Assembly: GCA_003389325.1 (NCBI GenBank)
Contig: QQVE01000059.1
Span: forward strand, 85,120 to 149,119
Reading direction: 5' to 3'
From: Planctomycetota bacterium
Lineage (GTDB): Bacteria > Planctomycetota > Planctomycetia > Pirellulales > PALSA-1355
DNA: 64,000 nt
Shown one piece after another: positions 1-7,549 of the stretch. The position numbers were made by a program, and so were the translations under genes. Position 1 is the first letter of the stretch; each line of letters opens with the position of its first letter. The notes under the pieces were generated by a model. That model was not told where the DNA came from. It searched no databases and saw nothing but the letters and a program-made list of their open reading frames with translations.

Positions 1-165
1 GAGTGGAAAGAGTTCCTGCAGCCCGACTTCGACTTCATGAAATCGCTGATGAAATCGCCCGTCATCTTCGACGGCCGCAATCTCTACAGCCTGAAGCAAA
101 TGGAGTCCGCCGAGTTCACCTACTACTCGATCGGCCGGGCCGCGGTCGTGCGTCAGCCCGCCTGA
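1..165 (+). CDS. ugd: UDP-glucose 6-dehydrogenase, C-terminal fragment (5' end outside window)
   Basis: The first 54 codons read in frame from base 1 to a TGA at 163-165. The peptide has the end typical of nucleotide-sugar dehydrogenases: WKEF near the start, then PVIFDGRNLY, then YYSIGR close to the C-terminus. In this family that region belongs to the UDP-binding domain. The enzyme oxidises UDP-glucose to UDP-glucuronate with NAD+, feeding polysaccharide synthesis in the cytoplasm. The catalytic cysteine and the Rossmann domain lie upstream of the window. A related nucleotide-sugar dehydrogenase (GDP-mannose or UDP-ManNAc type) is possible but fits the motif less well. Confidence 0.82.
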   Translation, partial: EWKEFLQPDFDFMKSLMKSPVIFDGRNLYSLKQMESAEFTYYSIGRAAVVRQPA

Positions 166-551
166 GTGCCCAGCGCTTCGGCCAGCCGGCGGAAAGCATC
201 CTCATCGAGGAATACCGCCTCGCGTTTCAATTGAAACATCAGGGGCGCCTGGGGCCACCCCAGCGGCTCGAGCAGCCGATCGAACGCCTCCTGCGGGCAA
301 CTACCTTGCAGGTCGACGAGCAGCAGCCTCCCGGCTCGATCGTACAGATTGCCATCGAGCTGCCAGTGCGTACCAGGCTGCGGCGAGGTCCACACGAACG
401 AACCATCGGGCTCGCAGAACAAACGTTCTATCTGCCGCAGGGCATCGTACGCCTCCTCGAAACTGACCGGCATGGCAGTCGTAGCCAGTGCCTCGCGCGG
501 GAAGACCAAGGGACAGATGCTCTGCCCCGCTAGAGCCAAGGGGTCGCCCAT
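153..551 (-). CDS. hypothetical protein, convergent with ugd
   Basis: An open frame of 132 codons whose last 13 bases overlap the end of ugd tail to tail. I placed the start at the ATG at 551 because a GGAAG sequence lies eight bases before it; an in-frame ATG at 599 would add 16 residues. The protein has no signal peptide or membrane segment. It is rich in Leu, Asp, Glu and Phe, with the segment LDGNLYDRAGRLLLVDLQG in the middle and an amphipathic C-terminus. I do not recognise a family. Confidence 0.55.
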   Translation of the reverse strand: MGDPLALAGQSICPLVFPREALATTAMPVSFEEAYDALRQIERLFCEPDGSFVWTSPQPGTHWQLDGNLYDRAGRLLLVDLQGSCPQEAFDRLLEPLGWPQAPLMFQLKREAVFLDEDAFRRLAEALGTQAG

Positions 552-743
552 GCTTACCACTTCCGGCCGTGCGTGGATCGAAGCCTGGAACGCGTACATC
601 GAAACCTACCAGGAACAATGCCCCTCGACATCGCTGCAGAAACCCAGGGTGCTGCGAGCGCGGCGCTTGGTTGACAACGGCCGCTACTATATCATTTCGG
701 GACGGCACCGCGGTTGATTCGAGTTCACTCTGGCGAGTTTGGC

Positions 744-1085
744 ATGACCGGCGTTCTCCAAGTCGTCACCACCGTCGACAGCAAGCAACAGGCAGACAAG
801 CTAGCCGAGGCTCTCGTGGCCCGCCGGTTGGCCGCCTGCGTGCAAGTGTCCGGGCCGATCACAAGCACCTACCACTGGCAGGGAAAAGTCGAAAGCGGCG
901 AAGAATGGATCTGCGCAATCAAGTCGCTGTCCGCGAAGTACAAGTCGCTCGAACAGGCGATTGTCGAACTGCATCCCTACGACGTGCCCGAGATCCTGGC
1001 GTTTGACGTCGTGGCGGGCCATCGCGGCTACCTCGACTGGCTGGCCGCCGAGCTGGGCGGGGGGCCCGAGCAGCGTCCCGCCTGA
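744..1085 (+). CDS. cutA: CutA1 divalent-cation tolerance protein
   Basis: A 113-residue protein, the usual size for CutA1, a small trimeric cytoplasmic protein with a ferredoxin-like fold linked to copper and other divalent-cation tolerance. Family signatures are visible: VTTVDSKQQADKLAEALV at the N-terminus, RRLAACVQV in the first strand-helix unit, the SxYHWQGKVE segment, and the conserved HPYDVPEILAF close to the end. I chose the ATG at 744 because the CutA fold begins directly after it; upstream in-frame codons would add an unrelated extension. It is a lone plus-strand gene between two minus-strand genes. Confidence 0.9.
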   Translation: MTGVLQVVTTVDSKQQADKLAEALVARRLAACVQVSGPITSTYHWQGKVESGEEWICAIKSLSAKYKSLEQAIVELHPYDVPEILAFDVVAGHRGYLDWLAAELGGGPEQRPA

Positions 1086-1098
1086 AGCCATGCGCCTT

Positions 1099-1512
1099 CT
1101 ACTTGTCCCAGCCGCGTTCCACGCCGGCGCGGCGGGCCGTGTCGTACATCGACTGGCTCGGCGAGACGTAGGTTTTTCGATCTCGGTCGACGGCCGCGTC
1201 CAGGGCTGCCGATAGCTCGTCGGCCATCTTCGCCACGTCCTGCGGACCGTCCATCGCCGCCAGCGTGCGCGGCCCGAAAAAGCCGTCATCGCGCAGTTGC
1301 CGGATCATGGCTTCGGCCGTCGCTTGCTTCTGAGCGGGGTCGGCGTCGCGCCAGAGGCTCATGGCGTCGTGGGGCAGCAGCGGCTGGGCCGTGCTGGGGC
1401 GCTCGCGGCACGACGCCAAGGCCGCCAAGAGGGCGACCGCCATGGCATACTGCGAGAAAGGCAAGCGACGACGATTCCCAGTGTTCGCGACAGGTCGATG
1501 GGGCATTCTCAA
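1099..1512 (-). CDS. small predicted lipoprotein of unknown function
   Basis: 137 residues with a basic N-terminus, a short hydrophobic stretch (MAVALLAALASC) and a lipobox of the form L-A-S-C, so it is probably lipid-anchored after cleavage before Cys35. The mature part is polar and helical, with a segment DDGFFGPRTLAAMDG. No known domain is recognised. Its ATG overlaps the stop codon of the upstream zinc-ribbon gene in an ATGA arrangement, so the two are very likely co-transcribed and translationally coupled. That suggests a shared role at the membrane. Confidence 0.65.
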   Translation of the reverse strand: MRMPHRPVANTGNRRRLPFSQYAMAVALLAALASCRERPSTAQPLLPHDAMSLWRDADPAQKQATAEAMIRQLRDDGFFGPRTLAAMDGPQDVAKMADELSAALDAAVDRDRKTYVSPSQSMYDTARRAGVERGWDK

Positions 1513-2579
1513 GTCGCCGGATCTTCACCTTCGCCTGGCGGCTTGGCCGCTTCGGCCGGCTGAATCTTGGCCAGGTCCTTCTTGTACGCCTCAAGCGAAC
1601 TAGCCAAATCCTTGTTCTCGGGATCGGCCTCCACCAGCTTGGCTTGCACCTCGATGGCCTGCTCATACTTGGGAATGGCCTCGGCGTCCTTGCCCTTGCG
1701 CGTCAGCAGCTTCGCACTTCCCACCAGCGCCTCGACTAGGCGTTGCTGGTATTCAACGTTTCCGGGTTGATCCTGGAGAAGCGACTGCATGAGCTTCGCG
1801 ACCTTGTCCCAGGCAGTCAGCGCGAAATCCTGCCGACCCGGTGCTTGGGCCTGCAAGATGGCCGAATAGCGAAGCATCGCCGCATGGTCATCTCGAAAGG
1901 AGGGCTCCGCAGGAAACTTCTGAGCCAAGGCAGTGTACTCGCTATCGACAACCTCGATCGTGAACAGCAAACCGCGTGCATGGTCCCCGATCGAGACATT
2001 CTTGACAGTCACCCATTCCATCGGACCGGCCATGGCCAGCGCCGTGGCTTTCAAGCTGGGATAACTCTCCGGCCCCAAGTCGGCCTCGCGCATCTGGCGG
2101 ATCGTGTCCACACCTTGTGCAAGCGTATCGTCGCAGTTGGCCGATCCGACGCTCGCTTCGACGCCGGCAAGCAGGTATTGGGCCGAGGCCACCTGTGGCC
2201 GCTTGGTTTCGTCGCCGCGATGCTTCTGAATGATTTTCTGATAGTAGGCAGCGGCGGGTTGCAGGAGTTTTTCCCGCGCGCTGCGACTATCGAGGTTGGG
2301 CTTCTCCTCACCTGTCGCGGCGAGCACGATCCGGTCGATGGCCTCCGCCGCCGCGGCCACGTCATCTTGCAGTTCGTCGCGTTCGTGCATCGCGTTCAGG
2401 GCCACCATGGTCGAACCTGCGGCAAACGTGGCCATGGCCACTAGCAGGAAAGACACGAGAATCGTAACCCAGTGGCCCCGGCGCTTACTGGAGGCAACGG
2501 GAGCTCCGCAACTGGGGCAGGTCGGCGGATCGCCGAACATGACAGGCTCGAATTCTTTCTGGCACGTGGCACATTGCAT
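1509..2579 (-). CDS. zinc-ribbon, single-pass membrane protein with TPR-like C-terminus
   Basis: 356 residues. The N-terminus has two Cys pairs, C3-x2-C6 and C21-x2-C24, forming a zinc-ribbon in the cytoplasm. One membrane segment follows at about residues 37-60. The rest is a long helical region; near the C-terminus (about 290-335) helices of the type AIPKYEQAIEVQAKLVEADPENK look like tetratricopeptide repeats. The tail is acidic and proline-rich. It is the first gene of a two-gene unit with the small lipoprotein (4-base overlap). This architecture is common in planctomycetes but its function is unknown. Confidence 0.7.
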   Translation of the reverse strand: MQCATCQKEFEPVMFGDPPTCPSCGAPVASSKRRGHWVTILVSFLLVAMATFAAGSTMVALNAMHERDELQDDVAAAAEAIDRIVLAATGEEKPNLDSRSAREKLLQPAAAYYQKIIQKHRGDETKRPQVASAQYLLAGVEASVGSANCDDTLAQGVDTIRQMREADLGPESYPSLKATALAMAGPMEWVTVKNVSIGDHARGLLFTIEVVDSEYTALAQKFPAEPSFRDDHAAMLRYSAILQAQAPGRQDFALTAWDKVAKLMQSLLQDQPGNVEYQQRLVEALVGSAKLLTRKGKDAEAIPKYEQAIEVQAKLVEADPENKDLASSLEAYKKDLAKIQPAEAAKPPGEGEDPAT

Positions 2580-2684
2580 GGCGGCTGACTCTACGAATCG
2601 GGGGCACAGAACAAGCCCCCATTCTCGCCACGGCCGTTGTGGCAGTCAATTCGTGGCCCCGCTCGGACGGGGCGTTCCTGCGCA

Positions 2685-3371
2685 TCAAATCCGGTGAATT
2701 TCAAACACCGAGATCGTCAGTTCCGCCTGGCCATCGATAATCGCGGCCTGATGAGCGCAACGACAGGCCAGCGCGTGACGGCGGCATTGCTCGGCGAACG
2801 GCGCGGCGGTTCGCCGCCCCGGATCGGCGATCAGCCCCATCCCGCCGGGGGCAAGCGTGCGCGCCAACGTGGCCGCGACCAATTCGGCCTGGGGGCGCTC
2901 GTACAACACGTCTGACGCGATCACCACGTCGAAGCATCCCAGATCGTCGGGCAACCGCCGCCAATCGACGCGCCGCGTATCGATGCTCGAAAAATGATGG
3001 CGGCTGGCGTTGGCTGCCGTGAACTCCAAGGCGCTTGCGTCGTAGTCGGTGGCCAACACGCTGAACCTGCAGGCTGCCGCGACCAGGCTTACCAGGCCGA
3101 CACCGCACCCCAATTCCAATAGGCTTCGTCCGTTGCCCGTAAACGCCGCCAAGTGTTGAGCCAGCACCAGCGAACTTGGCCAGCAGTCGGCCCAATAGGG
3201 AAGCCGTTCATCGATCGCGAAATCCTCTTCGCTGATCAGGTCGTCGACACTGCGAGGGCGCAGCAATTCGTAGTGGCGACCGCCGATGTCGAGCGGTGTG
3301 TGCGCCACCTCGAAGCGACGCGTGATCGAGTCGGGAGGCGGCGCAAAGGTCGCCGGCCGGCAACGAGCCAT
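2685..3371 (-). CDS. class I SAM-dependent methyltransferase (METTL21/nicotinamide N-methyase-like)
   Basis: 228 residues from the ATG at 3371, which has a GGGG sequence just upstream and lies 13 bases after the pterin dehydratase stop. SAM-binding motif I is LLELGCGVGLVSLVAA, an acidic residue follows in LATDYDAS, and a post-motif FDVVIASDVLYE corresponds to the (D/E)xxY element of the METTL21/FAM86 protein-lysine methyltransferases. Upstream, the segment LPYWADCWPSS resembles the pre-motif of the same family. The substrate cannot be read from sequence. An in-frame upstream extension overlapping the dehydratase gene is low complexity and was excluded. Confidence 0.75.
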   Translation of the reverse strand: MARCRPATFAPPPDSITRRFEVAHTPLDIGGRHYELLRPRSVDDLISEEDFAIDERLPYWADCWPSSLVLAQHLAAFTGNGRSLLELGCGVGLVSLVAAACRFSVLATDYDASALEFTAANASRHHFSSIDTRRVDWRRLPDDLGCFDVVIASDVLYERPQAELVAATLARTLAPGGMGLIADPGRRTAAPFAEQCRRHALACRCAHQAAIIDGQAELTISVFEIHRI

Positions 3372-3384
3372 TGCAATCCCCGCC

Positions 3385-3747
3385 CTATTGCTTGAGCTTG
3401 ACGGGAAGCTCGTCGATCTTGGCTGCCAGAATGAAGTCGTTTTCCGACAGACCGCCGATCGCGTGCGTGTAGAGCTCGATCCACACGTTGCGGTAGCCCT
3501 CCAGGTGCAGATCGGGATGATGCCCGTCGGCCTCGGCAACTTCCGCCACGCTTCCGAAGAAGTCCATGCCGGCCAGGAAGTTCTTGACGACCCAGTCCTT
3601 GCGAATTCGCTCGCCGTCGTGCGTCAGTCGCCACCCGGAGAGATTCTTAAGCTGTGCCTCGGCTTCGGCAAGCGAGTACTTGGGCACGCCTCCTTCGCAC
3701 GGGACACACTTCTTTTGGGTCAACTGCTCGGCAGTTTGGGTCTCCAT
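3385..3747 (-). CDS. phhB: pterin-4a-carbinolamine dehydratase
   Basis: 120 residues, normal for the family. It carries the active-site signature EADGHHPDLHLEGYRNVW followed by a histidine (YTHAIGGL) and an aspartate (SENDF), in the usual order. The enzyme dehydrates 4a-hydroxy-tetrahydropterin and so recycles pterin cofactor; in many bacteria without phenylalanine hydroxylase it may serve other pterin steps such as molybdopterin or folate metabolism. It lies 13 bases upstream of the methyltransferase gene on the same strand, probably one transcript. Confidence 0.9.
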   Translation of the reverse strand: METQTAEQLTQKKCVPCEGGVPKYSLAEAEAQLKNLSGWRLTHDGERIRKDWVVKNFLAGMDFFGSVAEVAEADGHHPDLHLEGYRNVWIELYTHAIGGLSENDFILAAKIDELPVKLKQ

Positions 3748-3894
3748 GGGGCCTCCCGCGCGTGAAATGGGTCTCGAAGAACGCGATGTTTGCTGCGTTC
3801 CGTATTATCGCGCGGGAATGGAGCGAGTCAAATGGACCGCGCCGCACGGAGCCGTTTCACGCCAGAGGGCAACTGCGAACCGCCGATGCGTGGC

Positions 3895-4302
3895 TCAGAC
3901 CACCGCCATATGCGGCCGAGGCGTACGGCGGGTTTTCTCCACCAACTCGACGAACACCGGCGCGTCGAACGGCTTGCGCAGGTAGTACGTGCCGCCGTGC
4001 AGGTCGGCTCGTCGAATGATGTCGGGACTCTGCAACGAGGAGAGATACATCACGGGCACCTCTTCCAGGTCGTAGCGCTGTTTGAGCTCTTCGCAGAACG
4101 ACTGCCCGCTCTGACCGCCCAACGTCACGTCGGCAACGATCAGGTCGGGAACCCGCTCGGCGATGGCCGCGGCGGCCGAGTCCATGTCGGTGGCCCGCTG
4201 GCAGTCGTAGCCCACCCGATGCAAGATGCGGGCAATTTCCGTGAGCGTTTCCGGGTGGTCGTCGATCGCCAGGACGTTAATTTGTGAATCGCGGCTTAGC
4301 AT
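3895..4302 (-). CDS. stand-alone response-regulator receiver protein
   Basis: 135 residues forming a single receiver (CheY-like) domain with no output domain. The acidic pair is in VLAIDDHPE near the N-terminus, the phospho-acceptor Asp is in LIVADVTLGG, and the conserved Lys is in YYLRKPFDAP. The ATG at 4302 is preceded by GGAG at eight bases, which decides it over an upstream in-frame ATG. No kinase gene is adjacent, so it may act through protein contacts with a distant partner. Confidence 0.85.
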   Translation of the reverse strand: MLSRDSQINVLAIDDHPETLTEIARILHRVGYDCQRATDMDSAAAAIAERVPDLIVADVTLGGQSGQSFCEELKQRYDLEEVPVMYLSSLQSPDIIRRADLHGGTYYLRKPFDAPVFVELVEKTRRTPRPHMAVV

Positions 4303-4663
4303 AGCCTTGTCTCCGCCTAGTCCAGAGGTCGCTTGCCCCAGCCACGCCCGACCCGCTAGCAATCTGCATCGGCTTCGCGGCACAGACTGGGCTTCCCACA
4401 TTCTTATTCGACGCTAGCCACCCGATTTCTTCACCTACGCATCCAGCTTTCGCATCCCGGCTGCCTTGCCCGCGGGGAATAATCCACAAAGGCGCCATAC
4501 GCGCCCGCGGGCGGCGGACTCCGATTGCGGCCAGCACTTACATTCCCAACAATAGGTACTACGCACACAGACCTGCCACGGTGCGAGCCGAGTCCTGCCC
4601 TGTGGTCGTTTTTTTGCCGAGGCACGCCCAAAATCGGCCCCGCGCACGAATGGGGACGTTCAC
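4303..4663 (+). other. divergent intergenic region, 361 bases
   Basis: This stretch separates the minus-strand receiver gene from the plus-strand secreted protein gene and should hold the promoters of both. I found no convincing -35/-10 pair, no extended hairpin and no small gene. The open frames crossing it have composition typical of chance frames in GC-rich DNA. Confidence 0.4.
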
Positions 4664-6022
4664 ATGCCCAGCGACCGCCTCCTGCCCGCCGCAATAATCC
4701 TGGCGATCGCAACGTATCAACACGCGATAGGTTTTGAAATCACGGGAACCATCGTCGATGAATGGGGACGCCCCCTGCCCGGCGCTTTGGTAATCATTCG
4801 CGACGCCACGGTACGCAGCGCCGCGGGACCATGGTGCAATCCCGATTGCGGCAAGCACACGCTCAGCGGCGAAGACGGCGGGTTCGCCTTGGAGACGGTG
4901 CACTCGCTGTGGCTGTTCAATCTGCACGTCGAGGCCGACGGCTTCTTGCCGCGGTTGGCCCAGGCCGATGCCCGGCAGCGCAAGCCGGTGGAAATCACGA
5001 TGCTCAGGGTGGACCACCCGAATCGCCGCACGGTGGGGCGCGTGCTGTTGCCCAGCGGACAGCCGGCCGGCGGAGCGTTTGTCAACGTCGTGACGAGTCA
5101 AGCCATCGCTCGCACCAATGGTTCGTACGCGATCGACCGCCGCGTGCAAGCGGATGCCGCCGGGCAGTTCGCCATTCACAGCCAGCAGCCGCTCACGCAA
5201 CTCGACGTGCGCGTCGATCATCCGGGGGTGCAGAATCGCGAGCTGTTCACGCTTCGCCCCGGCGGACACGTCAACGTCGTTCAGCTTCACACCGGCGCCA
5301 CGATCCAAGGACGCGTGCTGCACCAGGCTCGGCCCGTGCCGGGTGTCGATGTGGCCATGCTCCCTCTTGGGCAAGACAGCACGTGGGTCAATCAGGCCCA
5401 AGCCTTCGAAACAACCAGCGACGAACACGGGCACTTTGCCTTCGCGCACGTACCCGCGGAACAGGCGTATCGCCTGTTTACGCGAATGGACTCGCTGACC
5501 TCGCGCAACCTGGCCTCGATCAACCGAGAAATCCATTCGCCGGCTGAGGGCCGCTCGAAACGAATCGGGGAAGTGAACTTGCACGCGGCGCACTCGATTC
5601 ACGGGCGCATCGTGCTTCCCGACGGCAAGGGCCTGGTGCCTGCCGTGCGCGTCACGCTCGAGCGCATTCGCGCGCTTGATGCGCAAGAGGTCGTCGTCGA
5701 CGACCAAGGGCATTTCGAGTTTCGGGGGGTGCCGCGCGGCCCCGTAGCGCTCTCCATCGCCACGAGTGGCCATCGCCTTGCGCGAATCAATGGAAGCCTC
5801 GATCCTCAGTTTCGCTCGGCGCTCATCGGCCGGGTCGACGAAGACCTGTCACTTGCGGTGGCGTTGGAACACGGGCCCCCGATTGAGCACCGCCAGGGAC
5901 TGTACTTCTACCTGGGATGGGAGCGTCGCCGCGACTTAGGCGATCAGCTGCGACTGGTCGCGTCCCCGCTCGAAGGTTTTGCGCCCGACCGCGCATGGCG
6001 GGCGGACCGGGCGCGCGAATAA
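4664..6022 (+). CDS. secreted protein with carboxypeptidase-regulatory-like repeats
   Basis: 452 residues. The first 23 are a signal peptide (MPSDRLLPAAIILAIATYQH). At least three beta-sandwich units of the carboxypeptidase regulatory-like type follow, each opening with a GxVxDxxGxPLPGA-like pattern: ITGTIVDEWGRPLPGA near 27, a second near 125 (VGRVLLPSGQPAGGA) and a third near 310 (IHGRIVLPDGKGLVPA). Each has an FxxxxVP or FRGVP close. Such repeats are common in planctomycete extracellular proteins and are thought to bind or stabilise, not to catalyse. No catalytic domain is visible. Confidence 0.7.
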   Translation: MPSDRLLPAAIILAIATYQHAIGFEITGTIVDEWGRPLPGALVIIRDATVRSAAGPWCNPDCGKHTLSGEDGGFALETVHSLWLFNLHVEADGFLPRLAQADARQRKPVEITMLRVDHPNRRTVGRVLLPSGQPAGGAFVNVVTSQAIARTNGSYAIDRRVQADAAGQFAIHSQQPLTQLDVRVDHPGVQNRELFTLRPGGHVNVVQLHTGATIQGRVLHQARPVPGVDVAMLPLGQDSTWVNQAQAFETTSDEHGHFAFAHVPAEQAYRLFTRMDSLTSRNLASINREIHSPAEGRSKRIGEVNLHAAHSIHGRIVLPDGKGLVPAVRVTLERIRALDAQEVVVDDQGHFEFRGVPRGPVALSIATSGHRLARINGSLDPQFRSALIGRVDEDLSLAVALEHGPPIEHRQGLYFYLGWERRRDLGDQLRLVASPLEGFAPDRAWRADRARE

Positions 6023-6061
6023 GACCGTGAGAGCGTAACCTCGCCGGCTACTAGGACACGA

Positions 6062-7549
6062 TCACTTCCAGGCAAAGTCGCCGGCGTTGACGCTGGGCAG
6101 GTGCGAAACGCCCATCAGGTACTTGTCGACCGAGCGGGCGGCCTCGCGGCCTTCGTGGATGGCCCACACCACCAGCGATTGTCCGCGCCGCATGTCGCCG
6201 GCGGCGAACACGCCGGGTACGCTCGACATGTACTCTTCGTTGCACTTCACGTTGCCGCGCGGATCAAGTTCGAGTCCGAGTTGCTCGATCGCGCCCTGCT
6301 TCTCCGGCCCGACGAAACCCATCGCCAACAGCACGAGCTGCGCCGGCCAGATCTTTTCGGTATCCGGAATCTCCTTTGGCACGGGGCGGCCGTTGTCTCC
6401 CTTGGTCCACTCGATGTTCACCGTGCGCAATCCGCGCACGTGACCGCCATCGTCGGCCAGAAACTCCTTGGTCTCGATGCTGAACTCGCGCTGGCAGCCT
6501 TCCTCGTGCGAGGTGCTGGTGCGGAAGATGATCGGCCAATAGGGCCAGGGCGTACCCGCCGGCCGTTGCGAGGCGCGGGGAAACTGCCCCACGTCGGGCG
6601 GTGCAGGAAACAACTCGAATTGTGTCAGGCTGCGGCACCGCTGGCGGTTCGACGTGCCCGTGCAATCGCTACCGGTATCGCCGCCTCCGATCACGATCAC
6701 GTCCTTGTCGGTGGCCAGGATCTGGTCCTCGACGCTGTCACCCTGGTTGATCTTGTTCTGCTGCGGCAGGAACTCCATGGCGAAATGAATGCCGCCCAGT
6801 TCGCGACCGGGAATCTTCAAGTCGCGGCCCTGCGTCGACCCGCCGGTAAGCAGCAGCGCGTCGTACTTCTCGCGCAGCTCGTCGACCGACACGTCGACAC
6901 CGACGTTGGCCGAAGTGCGGAACTCGATGCCCTCGGCCCGCATCTGATCGATCCGACGCCAGACGCGCGATTTTTCGAGCTTGAAGTCGGGAATGCCGTA
7001 CATCAGCAGCCCGCCGGGGCGATCGGCCGAGTCGACCACCGTGACCTGGTGCCCGGCACGATTCAACTGCTGGGCCGCGGCCAACCCGGCCGGCCCGCTG
7101 CCGACGACGGCCACGCTCTTGCCGGTCCGCACGTTCGGCGGCTCGGGCACGATCCAGCCTTCGTCGAACGCCCGATCGGCGATCGCCATCTCGATCTGCT
7201 TGATCGACACCGGGTCTTCGTTGATACCCAGCACGCAAGCCGTTTCGCACGGCGCGGGGCAAACGCGCCCGGTGAACTCCGGAAAGTTGTTCGTGGCGTG
7301 CAGACGGTCGATGGCCTCGCGCCACTGGTCGCGATAGACCAGGTCGTTCCAGTCGGGGATGATGTTGCCCAGCGGGCAGCCGGTATGACAGAACGGGATA
7401 CCGCAGTCCATACACCGTGCGCCCTGCGTGCGCAGCTCTTCGAGCGGTACGATCTGAAGAAACTCGTTGTAGTGCTTCAGCCGCTGGGCTACGTCTTCTT
7501 TCTTGACGTAGTTGCGCGGATATTTCATGAACCCGCGGATATCACCCAT
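6062..7549 (-). CDS. gltD: glutamate synthase (NADPH) small subunit
   Basis: 495 residues, normal for GltD. It passes electrons from NAD(P)H to the large subunit. Cysteines for iron-sulfur clusters are in GARCMDCGIPFCHTGCPLGN and CPAPCETACVLG. The FAD-binding motif is VAVVGSGPAGLAAAQQL, the NAD(P)H motif is VIVIGGGDTGSDC, and the C-terminal FAD contact is GVFAAGDMRRGQSL. The start overlaps the end of gltB by eight bases, so translation is probably coupled. It is the last gene of the LysR-gltB-gltD unit. Confidence 0.95.
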   Translation of the reverse strand: MGDIRGFMKYPRNYVKKEDVAQRLKHYNEFLQIVPLEELRTQGARCMDCGIPFCHTGCPLGNIIPDWNDLVYRDQWREAIDRLHATNNFPEFTGRVCPAPCETACVLGINEDPVSIKQIEMAIADRAFDEGWIVPEPPNVRTGKSVAVVGSGPAGLAAAQQLNRAGHQVTVVDSADRPGGLLMYGIPDFKLEKSRVWRRIDQMRAEGIEFRTSANVGVDVSVDELREKYDALLLTGGSTQGRDLKIPGRELGGIHFAMEFLPQQNKINQGDSVEDQILATDKDVIVIGGGDTGSDCTGTSNRQRCRSLTQFELFPAPPDVGQFPRASQRPAGTPWPYWPIIFRTSTSHEEGCQREFSIETKEFLADDGGHVRGLRTVNIEWTKGDNGRPVPKEIPDTEKIWPAQLVLLAMGFVGPEKQGAIEQLGLELDPRGNVKCNEEYMSSVPGVFAAGDMRRGQSLVVWAIHEGREAARSVDKYLMGVSHLPSVNAGDFAWK